Assembly: GCA_964501335.1 (NCBI GenBank)
Contig: CAZCTC010000071.1
Location: 1 to 40,043, forward strand
Direction: 5' to 3'
DNA: 40,043 nucleotides
Origin: CAZCTC01 sp964501335
Lineage (GTDB): Bacteria; Chloroflexota; Anaerolineae; B4-G1; SLSP01
Both the position numbers and the translations under genes were made by a program. This document shows, in pieces, positions 24,929 through 31,387 of the stretch. The notes under the pieces are model-generated. The model saw nothing but the letters and a program-made list of their open reading frames with translations. It was not told where the DNA came from and searched no databases. How positions within the stretch are numbered: position 1 is the stretch's first letter; every line of letters starts with the position of its first letter.

Positions 24929-25489
24929 ATGTCAGACGAACGTACTCGTAAGATTGTGGTGGCCGGGCTCTTTGGGGCATTGGCGGCGTTTTTGGGATTT
25001 GCCCAGATTGGTTATATCCAATTGCCTGCCTATTCTTTGACCTTTATCCAGGTTACTGTCATTATTGCGGCTGTCCTGGAAGGACCGATCGTCGGCGGTG
25101 TTGTCGGTTTGATTTTCGGGATTACCAGTCTGGTGATCGGCAATATGCGGGGCGGCAATGATGCCATTTTTGTCGATCCTACGATCTCGATTCTGCCCCG
25201 GTTGTTTATCGGGCCGGTGGCCTGGCTGGTCTGGCGGGCTTTTAAAAATCGGGTGCAAGCCTGGAAACTCGTGGGACTGGGGGCAGCTGGGGTGGTTGGC
25301 AGCCTGACCAACAGTGTGTTGGTGTTGGGAATGATTGTTTTACACGGGCTGGCGCCGTTAGAGGTGGCCGTGGGTGTTTTGCTTGGTCAAGGATTGGTCG
25401 AAGCGGCTTTGTCGGGGACCCTTACCTTGTTGGTGGTGGCGGCCTGGATGCGGTTGCCGGTCGGTAAGCGGAAAGGCGCCGATCTGTAG
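24929..25489 (+). CDS. ECF transporter S component (substrate unknown)
   Basis: This 186-aa protein has about five to six hydrophobic helices. The opening (IVVAGLFGALAAFLGF), the TFIQVTVIIAAVLEGPIVG segment and GLIFGITSLVIGN match the general ECF-type substrate-binding S subunits, which capture vitamins or metals in the membrane and share an EcfA/EcfA'/EcfT energy module. No energy module is in the window, so it is a stand-alone (group II) subunit. AAGGAGGAG stands 6 nt before the ATG. Only 4 nt separate its stop from mobB, suggesting one transcript. A link to cofactor uptake is possible, but the substrate cannot be read from the sequence. Confidence 0.85.
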   Translation: MSDERTRKIVVAGLFGALAAFLGFAQIGYIQLPAYSLTFIQVTVIIAAVLEGPIVGGVVGLIFGITSLVIGNMRGGNDAIFVDPTISILPRLFIGPVAWLVWRAFKNRVQAWKLVGLGAAGVVGSLTNSVLVLGMIVLHGLAPLEVAVGVLLGQGLVEAALSGTLTLLVVAAWMRLPVGKRKGADL

Positions 25490-25493
25490 GCGG

Positions 25494-25985
25494 ATGGTTA
25501 TTCCCGCGCTGGGGATTACGGGCCGCTCGGGCAGCGGCAAGACGACGCTGCTGGAGAAGTTGCTGGCCGAACTGGTGAACCGGGGCTATCGCGTCGGAGT
25601 GGTCAAGCATACGTTTCATGCAGTGGAGACCGATCGCGAGGGCACGGATACCCGGCGTTTTTGGGAGGCAGGGGCGGCCTGCGCGGTGTTGGTCTCGCCG
25701 GATCGGGTGATGCAGGTGCGGCGTGAGGCTGAGGCGCCTCTGGAAGCGGTTCTGGCCGGGATTCAGGCTGTGGATCTGATTCTGGTGGAAGGGTACAAGC
25801 GAAGTGCTCTGGAGAAGATCGAGGTGGTGCGGCGGGCCTGCGATCCCGTTCCTATTCCCGATCTGACCGGACGGATTGCTTTTGTCACCGATATTCCTGA
25901 ACTGAGTGAGACCGGACCCTGTTTCGGGCTGGAGGATGTGGCGGCGGTGGCGGATTTTGTCGTGGCCCGGATCCGGTCGACGTAG
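25494..25985 (+). CDS. mobB: molybdopterin-guanine dinucleotide biosynthesis adaptor protein MobB
   Basis: This 163-aa P-loop protein has the Walker A GRSGSGKTTL at residues 9-18. VVKHTFH is followed by the family TDREGTDTRRFWEAGA segment and DLILVEGYKR. MobB binds GTP and assists MobA in attaching GMP to molybdopterin in the cytoplasm. The ATG at 25494 is used because the P-loop then begins at the family's normal distance. A longer open frame upstream overlaps the ECF gene and has no family similarity. No MobA or Moa gene is in view, so its pairing with the S component and the RNA-repair genes is unusual. Confidence 0.88.
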   Translation: MVIPALGITGRSGSGKTTLLEKLLAELVNRGYRVGVVKHTFHAVETDREGTDTRRFWEAGAACAVLVSPDRVMQVRREAEAPLEAVLAGIQAVDLILVEGYKRSALEKIEVVRRACDPVPIPDLTGRIAFVTDIPELSETGPCFGLEDVAAVADFVVARIRST

Positions 25986-25996
25986 AAAGGAGGGGT

Positions 25997-26401
25997 ATGG
26001 GGAAATGGTACGAAATTGAACATACAGCCGATCTGGCCCTGCACCTTCAGGGGGCGGATTGGGTCGATCTTTTCACGGTGGCAGCGCAGGGGATGATCGG
26101 TTTGATCTTCGATCCTGCCGGCGTGGCGGTGGAACGGACGCTGGAGGTGGAGCTGGAGTCGGTGGATCTCGAAGCGTTGCTGGTGGATTGGCTCAATGAA
26201 TTGCTTTATCTGGGGGAGCGTGAAGGGCTGGCCTTTGTGAGTTTTGATTTTTCGGTGTTGGAGCCGCAACGGTTGCGGGCGATGGTGGGCGGGGGTGCCC
26301 ATCCGCCTTATCAGCATTACATCAAAGCGGCTACGTTTCACGATCTCAAAATCCTGTCGACCCCGGCGGGATATGAGACGGAAATCGTTTTCGATACATA
26401 A
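25997..26401 (+). CDS. archease (RtcB activator)
   Basis: This 134-aa protein covers the whole archease family: the N-terminal EHTADLAL with Asp12, LLVDWLNELLYLGE in the middle, and IKAATFHDLKI near the C-terminus followed by a final Asp (IVFDT). Archease speeds guanylylation and turnover of the RNA ligase RtcB. It uses conserved acidic residues to hold a metal at the ligase active site. AGGAGG precedes the ATG and the rtcB start follows 12 nt after its stop. This adjacency is the classical gene pair for tRNA splicing or RNA repair in bacteria. Confidence 0.93.
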   Translation: MGKWYEIEHTADLALHLQGADWVDLFTVAAQGMIGLIFDPAGVAVERTLEVELESVDLEALLVDWLNELLYLGEREGLAFVSFDFSVLEPQRLRAMVGGGAHPPYQHYIKAATFHDLKILSTPAGYETEIVFDT

Positions 26402-26413
26402 GAAGAGGATATG

Positions 26414-27865
26414 ATGGCTAAGATTGAGGATTTTCAGCGGATTGACGACTACATCTGGGAACTGGCTCAGGACTACGAGCCTCAGATGCGGGCGCCGGCG
26501 CGGATTTATGCGAATGAAGAGATTTTTCAGATGGCTTTCCGTGACAATTCCGTGCATCAACTGATCAATGTGGCCACCCTGCCCGGAATTGTGAAATACT
26601 CGATGGCCATGCCCGACATGCATCAGGGCTATGGCTTTCCTATCGGTGGGGTGGCGGCCTTCCGGTATGACGGGGGGATCGTTTCTCCCGGCGGCGTGGG
26701 ATACGATATCAACTGCGGCGTGCGGGTGCTGGCCTCTCCGCTGACCTACGATGAGATCAAGCCGCATCTGGAAGATCTGACGACGGCGATCTATCATAAT
26801 TGCCCGAGCGGTCTGGGCGATCAGGGGGCGGTGAAGGTCAATGCGCAGGATCTGGGCAAGGTGCTGTCGCAGGGTTCGGAGTGGGCCGTGCGCCATGGTT
26901 ATGCCCGGCGGGAAGATGTGGACCGGACTGAGGACGGCGGCCAGATTGAGGGCGCCGATCCGCAGGCCGTGCCGGCGCGGGCCTGGGAACGCGGCCGGCC
27001 GCAGCTGGGGTCGCTGGGTTCCGGCAATCACTTCCTGGAGATCGATGTGATCGAAGAGATCTTCGAGCCTGAGATCGCCCAGGCTTTCGGTCTGCTGCAC
27101 GGCGGGATCGCCGTCCAGATCCACTGCGGGTCGCGAGGGCTGGGCCATGAGGTCTGTACGCAATATCTGAAGCAATTGCAACATGTGCCTCAGCGGTACG
27201 GCATCAACATTCCGGACCGTGAACTGGTGGCCGCTCCTGTCGATTCCAAGGAAGGTCAGGCCTACATGAGCGCCATGGCCGCCGCGGCCAACTTTGCCTT
27301 TGTCAACCGGCAGGTGCTGGCGCATTTTGTCCGACTGGCCTTTGAGAAGGTTCTGGCGGGCAAGGTGAGCAACTGGGATCTTCAGCAGGTTTACGATGTG
27401 GCGCACAATATCGCCAAAGTCGAAACGCACATGGTAGACGGCGAGCCGACCAAAGTCGTCGTGCATCGTAAGGGGGCCACGCGGGCTTTCCCGGCCGGCC
27501 ATCCGGATCTGCCGGAAGTCTATCGGGCGATCGGGCAGCCGGTGCTGGTTCCGGGTTCGATGGGAACGGAATCATACATCCTGGTCGGGACTGAGGTGGC
27601 GATGGAGCAGACCTTCGGTTCGACCTGTCACGGAGCGGGGCGGATGATGAGCCGCACCAAGGCGCTTCACGAGCTGACGGGTAAGGAAGTTTGTTCTCAG
27701 CTGAATGAGCAGGGGATTGTGGTCCGTTCGGGCAGCCTGAAGGGGCTGGCCGAAGAGGCGCCGAGTGCTTATAAGGATGTCAATCTGGTGATCGATTCGG
27801 TGGTGGGGGCCGGACTGGCCCGGCCGGTGGCGCGGTTGCGGCCTGTAGCGGTTATCAAGGGTTAA
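26414..27865 (+). CDS. rtcB: RNA 3'-phosphate/2',3'-cyclic phosphate ligase RtcB
   Basis: This 483-aa enzyme joins RNA 2',3'-cyclic-phosphate or 3'-phosphate ends to 5'-OH ends using GTP and Mn2+. Every metal and nucleophile residue is visible: Asp98 and Cys101 (GYDINCGVR), His206 (GSGNHFLE), His237 (IHCGSRGLGH), His331 (DVAHNIAK) and the guanylylated His406 (CHGAGR). PGSMGTESYI and the C-terminal DVNLVIDSV are also present. Of two in-frame ATGs, the second (26414) is 5 nt from the AGAAGAGG ribosome site; the first (26411) is too close. It is cytoplasmic and works with the archease encoded just upstream. Hairpin L follows the stop. Confidence 0.96.
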   Translation: MAKIEDFQRIDDYIWELAQDYEPQMRAPARIYANEEIFQMAFRDNSVHQLINVATLPGIVKYSMAMPDMHQGYGFPIGGVAAFRYDGGIVSPGGVGYDINCGVRVLASPLTYDEIKPHLEDLTTAIYHNCPSGLGDQGAVKVNAQDLGKVLSQGSEWAVRHGYARREDVDRTEDGGQIEGADPQAVPARAWERGRPQLGSLGSGNHFLEIDVIEEIFEPEIAQAFGLLHGGIAVQIHCGSRGLGHEVCTQYLKQLQHVPQRYGINIPDRELVAAPVDSKEGQAYMSAMAAAANFAFVNRQVLAHFVRLAFEKVLAGKVSNWDLQQVYDVAHNIAKVETHMVDGEPTKVVVHRKGATRAFPAGHPDLPEVYRAIGQPVLVPGSMGTESYILVGTEVAMEQTFGSTCHGAGRMMSRTKALHELTGKEVCSQLNEQGIVVRSGSLKGLAEEAPSAYKDVNLVIDSVVGAGLARPVARLRPVAVIKG

Positions 27866-27870
27866 GTTTT

Positions 27871-27911
27871 TATATTTTCGCGCGCGGGCGAAGCCCGCAC
27901 GCGAAAATATA
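27871..27911 (+). repeat. palindromic element, hairpin L after rtcB
   Basis: Nineteen-bp arms (TATATTTTCGCGCGCGGGC) with one mismatch surround a 3-nt loop GAA. It follows the rtcB stop by 5 nt. There is no U-run, so it is better viewed as a bare member of the palindrome family that may also slow transcription. Confidence 0.6.
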
Positions 27912-27934
27912 TTTCGATCATAAAAGACAAAAAA

Positions 27935-27960
27935 AGACGGAGCGCATAAGCGCTCCGTCT
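27935..27960 (-). terminator. terminator of the slyD-csp operon
   Basis: A perfect 10-bp stem (AGACGGAGCG) with a 6-nt loop is followed on the minus strand by TTTTTTTGTCTTTT. Confidence 0.9.
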
Positions 27961-27979
27961 CGATAATAGTGCTGTCCGA

Positions 27980-28195
27980 TTACAGACGGACGATATTGGC
28001 GGCCTTGGGGCCCCGATCAGATTCCGCGAGGGTGAATTCCACCCGATCTCCCTTGTTCAAGGTGCGGAAGCCGGTCCCCACGATGTCGGAGAAATGGGCA
28101 AAGACGTCTTTACCGCCGTCTTCCCGGGCAATGAAACCATAACCTTTCTTTTCATCAAACCATTTCACGGAACCGATCAAGCGATTGTTGTCCAT
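27980..28195 (-). CDS. cold-shock domain protein (CspA family)
   Basis: This 71-aa protein is the complete cold-shock beta-barrel. RNP1 reads KGYGFIA and RNP2 reads DVFAHFS, with SVKWFDEKKG at the start and GPKAANIV at the end. These proteins bind single-stranded RNA or DNA and act as RNA chaperones in the cytoplasm. GGAGG lies upstream of the ATG, 26 nt after the slyD stop, so it is the second gene of an operon. A strong terminator follows. It may or may not be cold-induced; no separate cold-shock leader is seen. Confidence 0.95.
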   Translation of the reverse strand: MDNNRLIGSVKWFDEKKGYGFIAREDGGKDVFAHFSDIVGTGFRTLNKGDRVEFTLAESDRGPKAANIVRL

Positions 28196-28221
28196 CTAAA
28201 AAACCTCCAAAAATGTGAAAC

Positions 28222-28710
28222 TTAAAACTCGTCCTCATCGTGGACATGACCGTGTTCCAGCTCGGTGGCCGTCGCCGGTCGTACATCCACGATGGTGACA
28301 TCAAAGTGCAGGGTTTTTCCGGCCAACGGGTGGTTGTAATCCAGCAGCACCCGGTCGGACTCTACTTCTACGATGCGGGCAGGGTAGATTTCATCTTCCC
28401 CTTCCTGAATGTGCAGCACGGTGCCGGGCAACAGCTCGACCTCGGCCGGGAAGAGTTCGCGATCAACCCATTCGGTGGCGTCTTCGACTAGCTGGCCGTA
28501 ACCCTCTTCTGGGGGAACGGTGACCTGACGAGATTCTCCTGCTTTCATTCCGTCCAGAGCCTTTTCGAGCCCTGGAATCAGCATGTGATGACCGTGTAAA
28601 TATTGTAAAGGATCACCGCCCTTGGAGCTATCGACAACCTTACCGTCATCCATGGTGACGGTATATTCCAGGGTCACGACACTGTTTTCGCTGACAGTTT
28701 TTTCTGACAT
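28222..28710 (-). CDS. slyD: FKBP-type peptidyl-prolyl isomerase SlyD
   Basis: This 162-aa protein has the SlyD order: a split FKBP domain (VVTLEYTVTMDDGKVVDSS, GHHMLIPGLEKALDGMKAGE), an inserted chaperone flap (about 70-125) and the NHPLAGKTLHFDVTIVDV return strand. A short His/acidic tail (HGHVHDEDEF) resembles the metal-binding tail of E. coli SlyD but is much reduced. It catalyses proline isomerisation and holds unfolded proteins in the cytoplasm. Relatives help nickel insertion. The ATG at 28710 has AAAGGTAG upstream. A GTG 18 nt earlier lies inside that ribosome site. Its leader contains a terminator-like hairpin. Confidence 0.93.
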   Translation of the reverse strand: MSEKTVSENSVVTLEYTVTMDDGKVVDSSKGGDPLQYLHGHHMLIPGLEKALDGMKAGESRQVTVPPEEGYGQLVEDATEWVDRELFPAEVELLPGTVLHIQEGEDEIYPARIVEVESDRVLLDYNHPLAGKTLHFDVTIVDVRPATATELEHGHVHDEDEF

Positions 28711-28733
28711 TTTAACTCTACCTTTCACAAAAT

Positions 28734-28768
28734 AAAAAACGGCCAGTCAGGCCGGTCCCTGATGGCCG
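28734..28768 (-). terminator. terminator-like hairpin in the slyD leader
   Basis: On the minus strand a stem of about 11 bp (CGGCCATCAGG paired with CCTGACTGGCCG, one bulged base) is followed directly by TTTTTTATTTT. It lies between the promoter (28809-28836) and the slyD start. Three GGCC blocks allow other pairings. It could be an attenuator. Confidence 0.65.
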
Positions 28769-28808
28769 ATTGCGCTATTTTTATAGTAACCATTTCATCA
28801 TGGGGCAA

Positions 28809-28836
28809 AGTATAGCATATGTCAATTGGATGTCAA
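28809..28836 (-). promoter_or_regulatory. strong promoter for slyD-csp
   Basis: On the minus strand TTGACA (28836-28831), a 16-nt spacer and TATACT (28814-28809) make a near-consensus promoter about 100 nt upstream of slyD. Confidence 0.8.
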
Positions 28837-28878
28837 GAATGGCAAGAATGTTTGAATTGCGTTAGAGGGGCGCTGCGC

Positions 28879-28907
28879 TTGTCAAATTTTGTAGAACGGG
28901 GTAAAAT
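28879..28907 (+). promoter_or_regulatory. promoter for rluD
   Basis: TTGTCA (28879-28884), a 17-nt spacer and TAAAAT (28902-28907) lie about 47 nt upstream of the rluD start, divergent from the slyD promoter. Confidence 0.7.
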
Positions 28908-28953
28908 TGGGCCCGCGGTCGTATCTGCAACGGAGGGGCCCGGGAGTGGAATT

Positions 28954-29937
28954 ATGGATGATGGGGAGTGGTTGGAGTCGTCGGAGGAGTTGGAATCCGA
29001 TGAGACTGAAGTTGAAGGGGTAGAGCATTTGCTCTCGGTCGAAGTGACCGGGGAACGGTTGGATCGATTTGTCGCAGCGGCGGTGCCGAAATTAACCCGG
29101 TCGGCTGTGCAGCGGCTGATTGAGATCGGTGAGGTGACTTTGAACGGGACGGCGTCACGGCCGGCCCAGAAGGTGCGGGCCGGTGATGAGATTCGGGTAC
29201 GGGTTCCGCCGCCTCAACCAACAACGCTGACCCCCGAGAATATTCCGTTAGAGGTTCTCTACGAGGATGCTGATATTCTGGTCGTCAACAAGGCCGCCGG
29301 GATGACCGTCCATCCGGGGGCGGGGGTCTATTCCGGGACGCTGGTCAATGCAGTTTTGGGACATTGTCCTGATTTAGGGGGGATCGGTGGGAGTATCCGG
29401 CCGGGGATCGTCCATCGATTGGATAAAGACACTTCGGGTGTGATGGTGGTAGCGAAGAACGATCTGGCCCATGTGGCGTTGCAACAGCAGTTCAAGGCCC
29501 GGACGGTCCATAAGATCTATGTGGCGTTGTTGATTGGAAAACTTGACCCGGCGGAGGGGTTGATCGATGCGCCGTTAGGCCGACATCGCATCCATCGCCA
29601 GCGGATGGCAGTGGTGACGGATGGGCGGGAGTCGCGGACGCGCTGGAAGGTGCAGGCGCGCTATCGTGACGGGATGGGGCGGCCGTATACGCTGGTCGAG
29701 ATCCATCCGGAAACGGGGCGAACCCATCAGATCCGGGTCCATTTTGCCTGGTTGGGGTATCCGTTGGTGGGGGACCGGGTGTATGGGCCGGTGCATTTCC
29801 CGTTGGCGGCTCCGCGGCAGTTTTTGCATGCGCGGCAGTTGCGGTTGCGGCATCCCCGGACGCAGGAGACGATGGTTTTTGAGGCGCCGTTGCCGGAAGA
29901 TCTTGTTTTTGTACTGACGGGCTTACAAAGAGAATGA
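28954..29937 (+). CDS. rluD: RluD-type 23S rRNA pseudouridine synthase
   Basis: This 327-aa enzyme has an N-terminal acidic extension (1-25), an S4 RNA-binding domain (about 33-85: RLDRFVAAAVPKLTRSAVQRL) and an RsuA/RluA catalytic domain. The active-site Asp157 lies in HRLDKDTSG (154-162). GRTHQIRVHF and VGDRVYGP are also present. It isomerises uridines in 23S rRNA helix 69 in E. coli RluD; the exact site here is inferred. The ATG at 28954 is chosen because GGGAG lies 7 nt upstream. The earlier ATG at 28819 lies in the divergent promoter region. Confidence 0.9.
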   Translation: MDDGEWLESSEELESDETEVEGVEHLLSVEVTGERLDRFVAAAVPKLTRSAVQRLIEIGEVTLNGTASRPAQKVRAGDEIRVRVPPPQPTTLTPENIPLEVLYEDADILVVNKAAGMTVHPGAGVYSGTLVNAVLGHCPDLGGIGGSIRPGIVHRLDKDTSGVMVVAKNDLAHVALQQQFKARTVHKIYVALLIGKLDPAEGLIDAPLGRHRIHRQRMAVVTDGRESRTRWKVQARYRDGMGRPYTLVEIHPETGRTHQIRVHFAWLGYPLVGDRVYGPVHFPLAAPRQFLHARQLRLRHPRTQETMVFEAPLPEDLVFVLTGLQRE

Positions 29938-29949
29938 TTTGATCCTTAA

Positions 29950-29978
29950 TTGACGAACTGACCGAATTCGAGTATCCT
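29950..29978 (+). promoter_or_regulatory. promoter for tlyA, giving a leaderless message
   Basis: TTGACG (29950-29955), a 17-nt spacer and TATCCT (29973-29978) are followed by 7 nt and then the GTG start codon of tlyA. Transcription would begin at or next to the start codon. Confidence 0.6.
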
Positions 29979-29985
29979 TGCGGTT

Positions 29986-30780
29986 GTGCAAAAACAAAGG
30001 TTAGATTTAATGGTGGTCGAACGCGGTCTGGCGGAAAGCCGGGCGGCTGCTCAGCGGCTTATTTCGGCCGGCGAGGTCCTGGTAGACGGGCGGATGGTTG
30101 ATAAGCCCGGCACGCCGATCTCTGTGCAGTCGGAGGTTGCTTTGATGGCCCGGCCGCGGTTTGTCAGCCGCGGGGGAGAGAAGCTGGCGGCGGCTTTGGA
30201 GCGCTTTCCGGCGCGGGTGGAAGGCAAGGTGGCGGCGGATATCGGGGCTTCAACCGGGGGCTTTACCGACTGTCTGTTGCAGAACGGCGCCATGCGGGTC
30301 TATGCGCTCGATGTGGGATATGGCCAGCTGGCCTGGTCGCTCCGGCAGGATCCCCGGGTGATGGTGATGGAGCGGGTCAATGCCCGCTATCTGGAATCTC
30401 TGCCCGAGCCGATGGATCTGCTGGTTTCCGATGTTTCTTTTATTTCCCTACGAATTATTTACAGCACCGCCGTGCGCTGGCTGCGACCCGAAGGCGAGGT
30501 GGTTTCTCTGATCAAACCGCAGTTTGAGGCGGGGCGAGAGCGGGTCGGCAAGGGGGGGGTGGTGCGCGATCCCGAGGTCCATCGGGCGGTGTTGCAGACG
30601 GTTCTGGCCGATTTTGCGGAGCTGGGATTGGGGATTTTGGGGCTGCGGGCCTCACCCTTGATCGGCCCGGCGGGGAATATTGAGTTTTTGGGCTGGTGGC
30701 GATTGGGCGGGGCTGCGGTTGACTCTGAAGGGTTGATCGCAACGGCGATGCAGGAAGCGGGCGAGCTGAAGCGTGAGTAG
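29986..30780 (+). CDS. tlyA: TlyA family rRNA 2'-O-methyltransferase
   Basis: This 264-aa protein has an N-terminal S4 domain (1-58), the linker FVSRGGEKLAAAL (59-71) and a Rossmann methyltransferase domain with the SAM loop DIGASTGGFTD (85-95). ALDVGYGQL (107-115), SDVSFISL (148-155) and LIKPQFEAG (175-183) follow. TlyA proteins methylate ribose 2'-O positions in 16S/23S rRNA (loss gives capreomycin resistance in mycobacteria). Some relatives are called hemolysins. The start is a GTG with no Shine-Dalgarno, and a promoter places the transcript start at the GTG. A hairpin with loop TCTG follows the gene. Confidence 0.9.
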   Translation: MQKQRLDLMVVERGLAESRAAAQRLISAGEVLVDGRMVDKPGTPISVQSEVALMARPRFVSRGGEKLAAALERFPARVEGKVAADIGASTGGFTDCLLQNGAMRVYALDVGYGQLAWSLRQDPRVMVMERVNARYLESLPEPMDLLVSDVSFISLRIIYSTAVRWLRPEGEVVSLIKPQFEAGRERVGKGGVVRDPEVHRAVLQTVLADFAELGLGILGLRASPLIGPAGNIEFLGWWRLGGAAVDSEGLIATAMQEAGELKRE

Positions 30781-30808
30781 AAGGCTGTGCAAGGTTTAAA
30801 AAAGGAAG

Positions 30809-30846
30809 GGGGAATTTGCACGCCTTCTGAGGCGTGCAAATTCCCC
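30809..30846 (+). repeat. palindromic element, bare hairpin after tlyA
   Basis: Perfect 17-bp arms (GGGGAATTTGCACGCCT) surround the loop TCTG. It keeps the family stem length and loop but lacks the conserved flanks. AAAACAACAAAG follows. Confidence 0.6.
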
Positions 30847-30878
30847 AAAACAACAAAGAACAGAGGTTTTAATCGATT

Positions 30879-31349
30879 GTGAGCAAACGACACTACATCC
30901 CTCAACCTACCAGTCCACGGCCGCCTCGACCGTTGGGAGTCTGGCTGTTGACGCTGGCCGACGGTTTTTCCGCCGGCGTTGTAAGCATCGTAAAAGCCAT
31001 TTTTGGTTCTCTCCTGATGCAGAGCTTTTCGATTGAAGCCGGGATTACCCTGGTTGTTGCGACCGGCGTTATGGTTTCGGCTTTTTATACCTGGCGGGGA
31101 AATGATCGGGCCCGGATTGCATTGCTGGGCTTTATTACGCTGAACTATGGACTTTTGATTTTTCAGAGCGTTTTGCAGCTCTTCAGCGGATCACTCAATG
31201 TGGAGGGGCTGGGCAGTGCCGGGGATTATACGCCTCAGATCACGGTGATAATTTTGACCTCAGTTTTATGGATTGTCTTGAACATTGCCTATTTCCTGAG
31301 TCCGCTGGCGTTGCCGTTTTACCGTTTTCGGGTCGTCGATCCCGATTAA
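30879..31349 (+). CDS. small membrane protein of unknown function
   Basis: This 156-aa protein starts at a GTG. A Pro-rich, basic N-terminus (about 1-22) is followed by four hydrophobic helices (about 22-45, 52-70, 79-100 and 120-147) and a short polar tail. I do not recognise a family. It has no conserved charged residue inside the helices that would suggest a transporter. A weak AGAGG lies 12 nt upstream. It precedes lepA by 38 nt and may share its transcript. Confidence 0.65.
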   Translation: MSKRHYIPQPTSPRPPRPLGVWLLTLADGFSAGVVSIVKAIFGSLLMQSFSIEAGITLVVATGVMVSAFYTWRGNDRARIALLGFITLNYGLLIFQSVLQLFSGSLNVEGLGSAGDYTPQITVIILTSVLWIVLNIAYFLSPLALPFYRFRVVDPD

Positions 31350-31387
31350 ACCAGTGAATTATTTAAGTAAGGAGGCCTGGGGTAACT

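Noticed and set aside
25374..25493. Longer MobB starting at 25374
   Set aside because: The extension overlaps the ECF gene in another frame and is Cys/Arg/Trp-rich. The family begins just before the P-loop at 25494.
25763..27502. 579-codon antisense frame over archease and rtcB
   Set aside because: The sense strand encodes intact archease and RtcB with all active-site residues.
28819..28953. Longer N-terminus for RluD from the ATG at 28819
   Set aside because: That start lies inside the divergent slyD promoter and upstream of the rluD promoter. The ATG at 28954 has a ribosome site.
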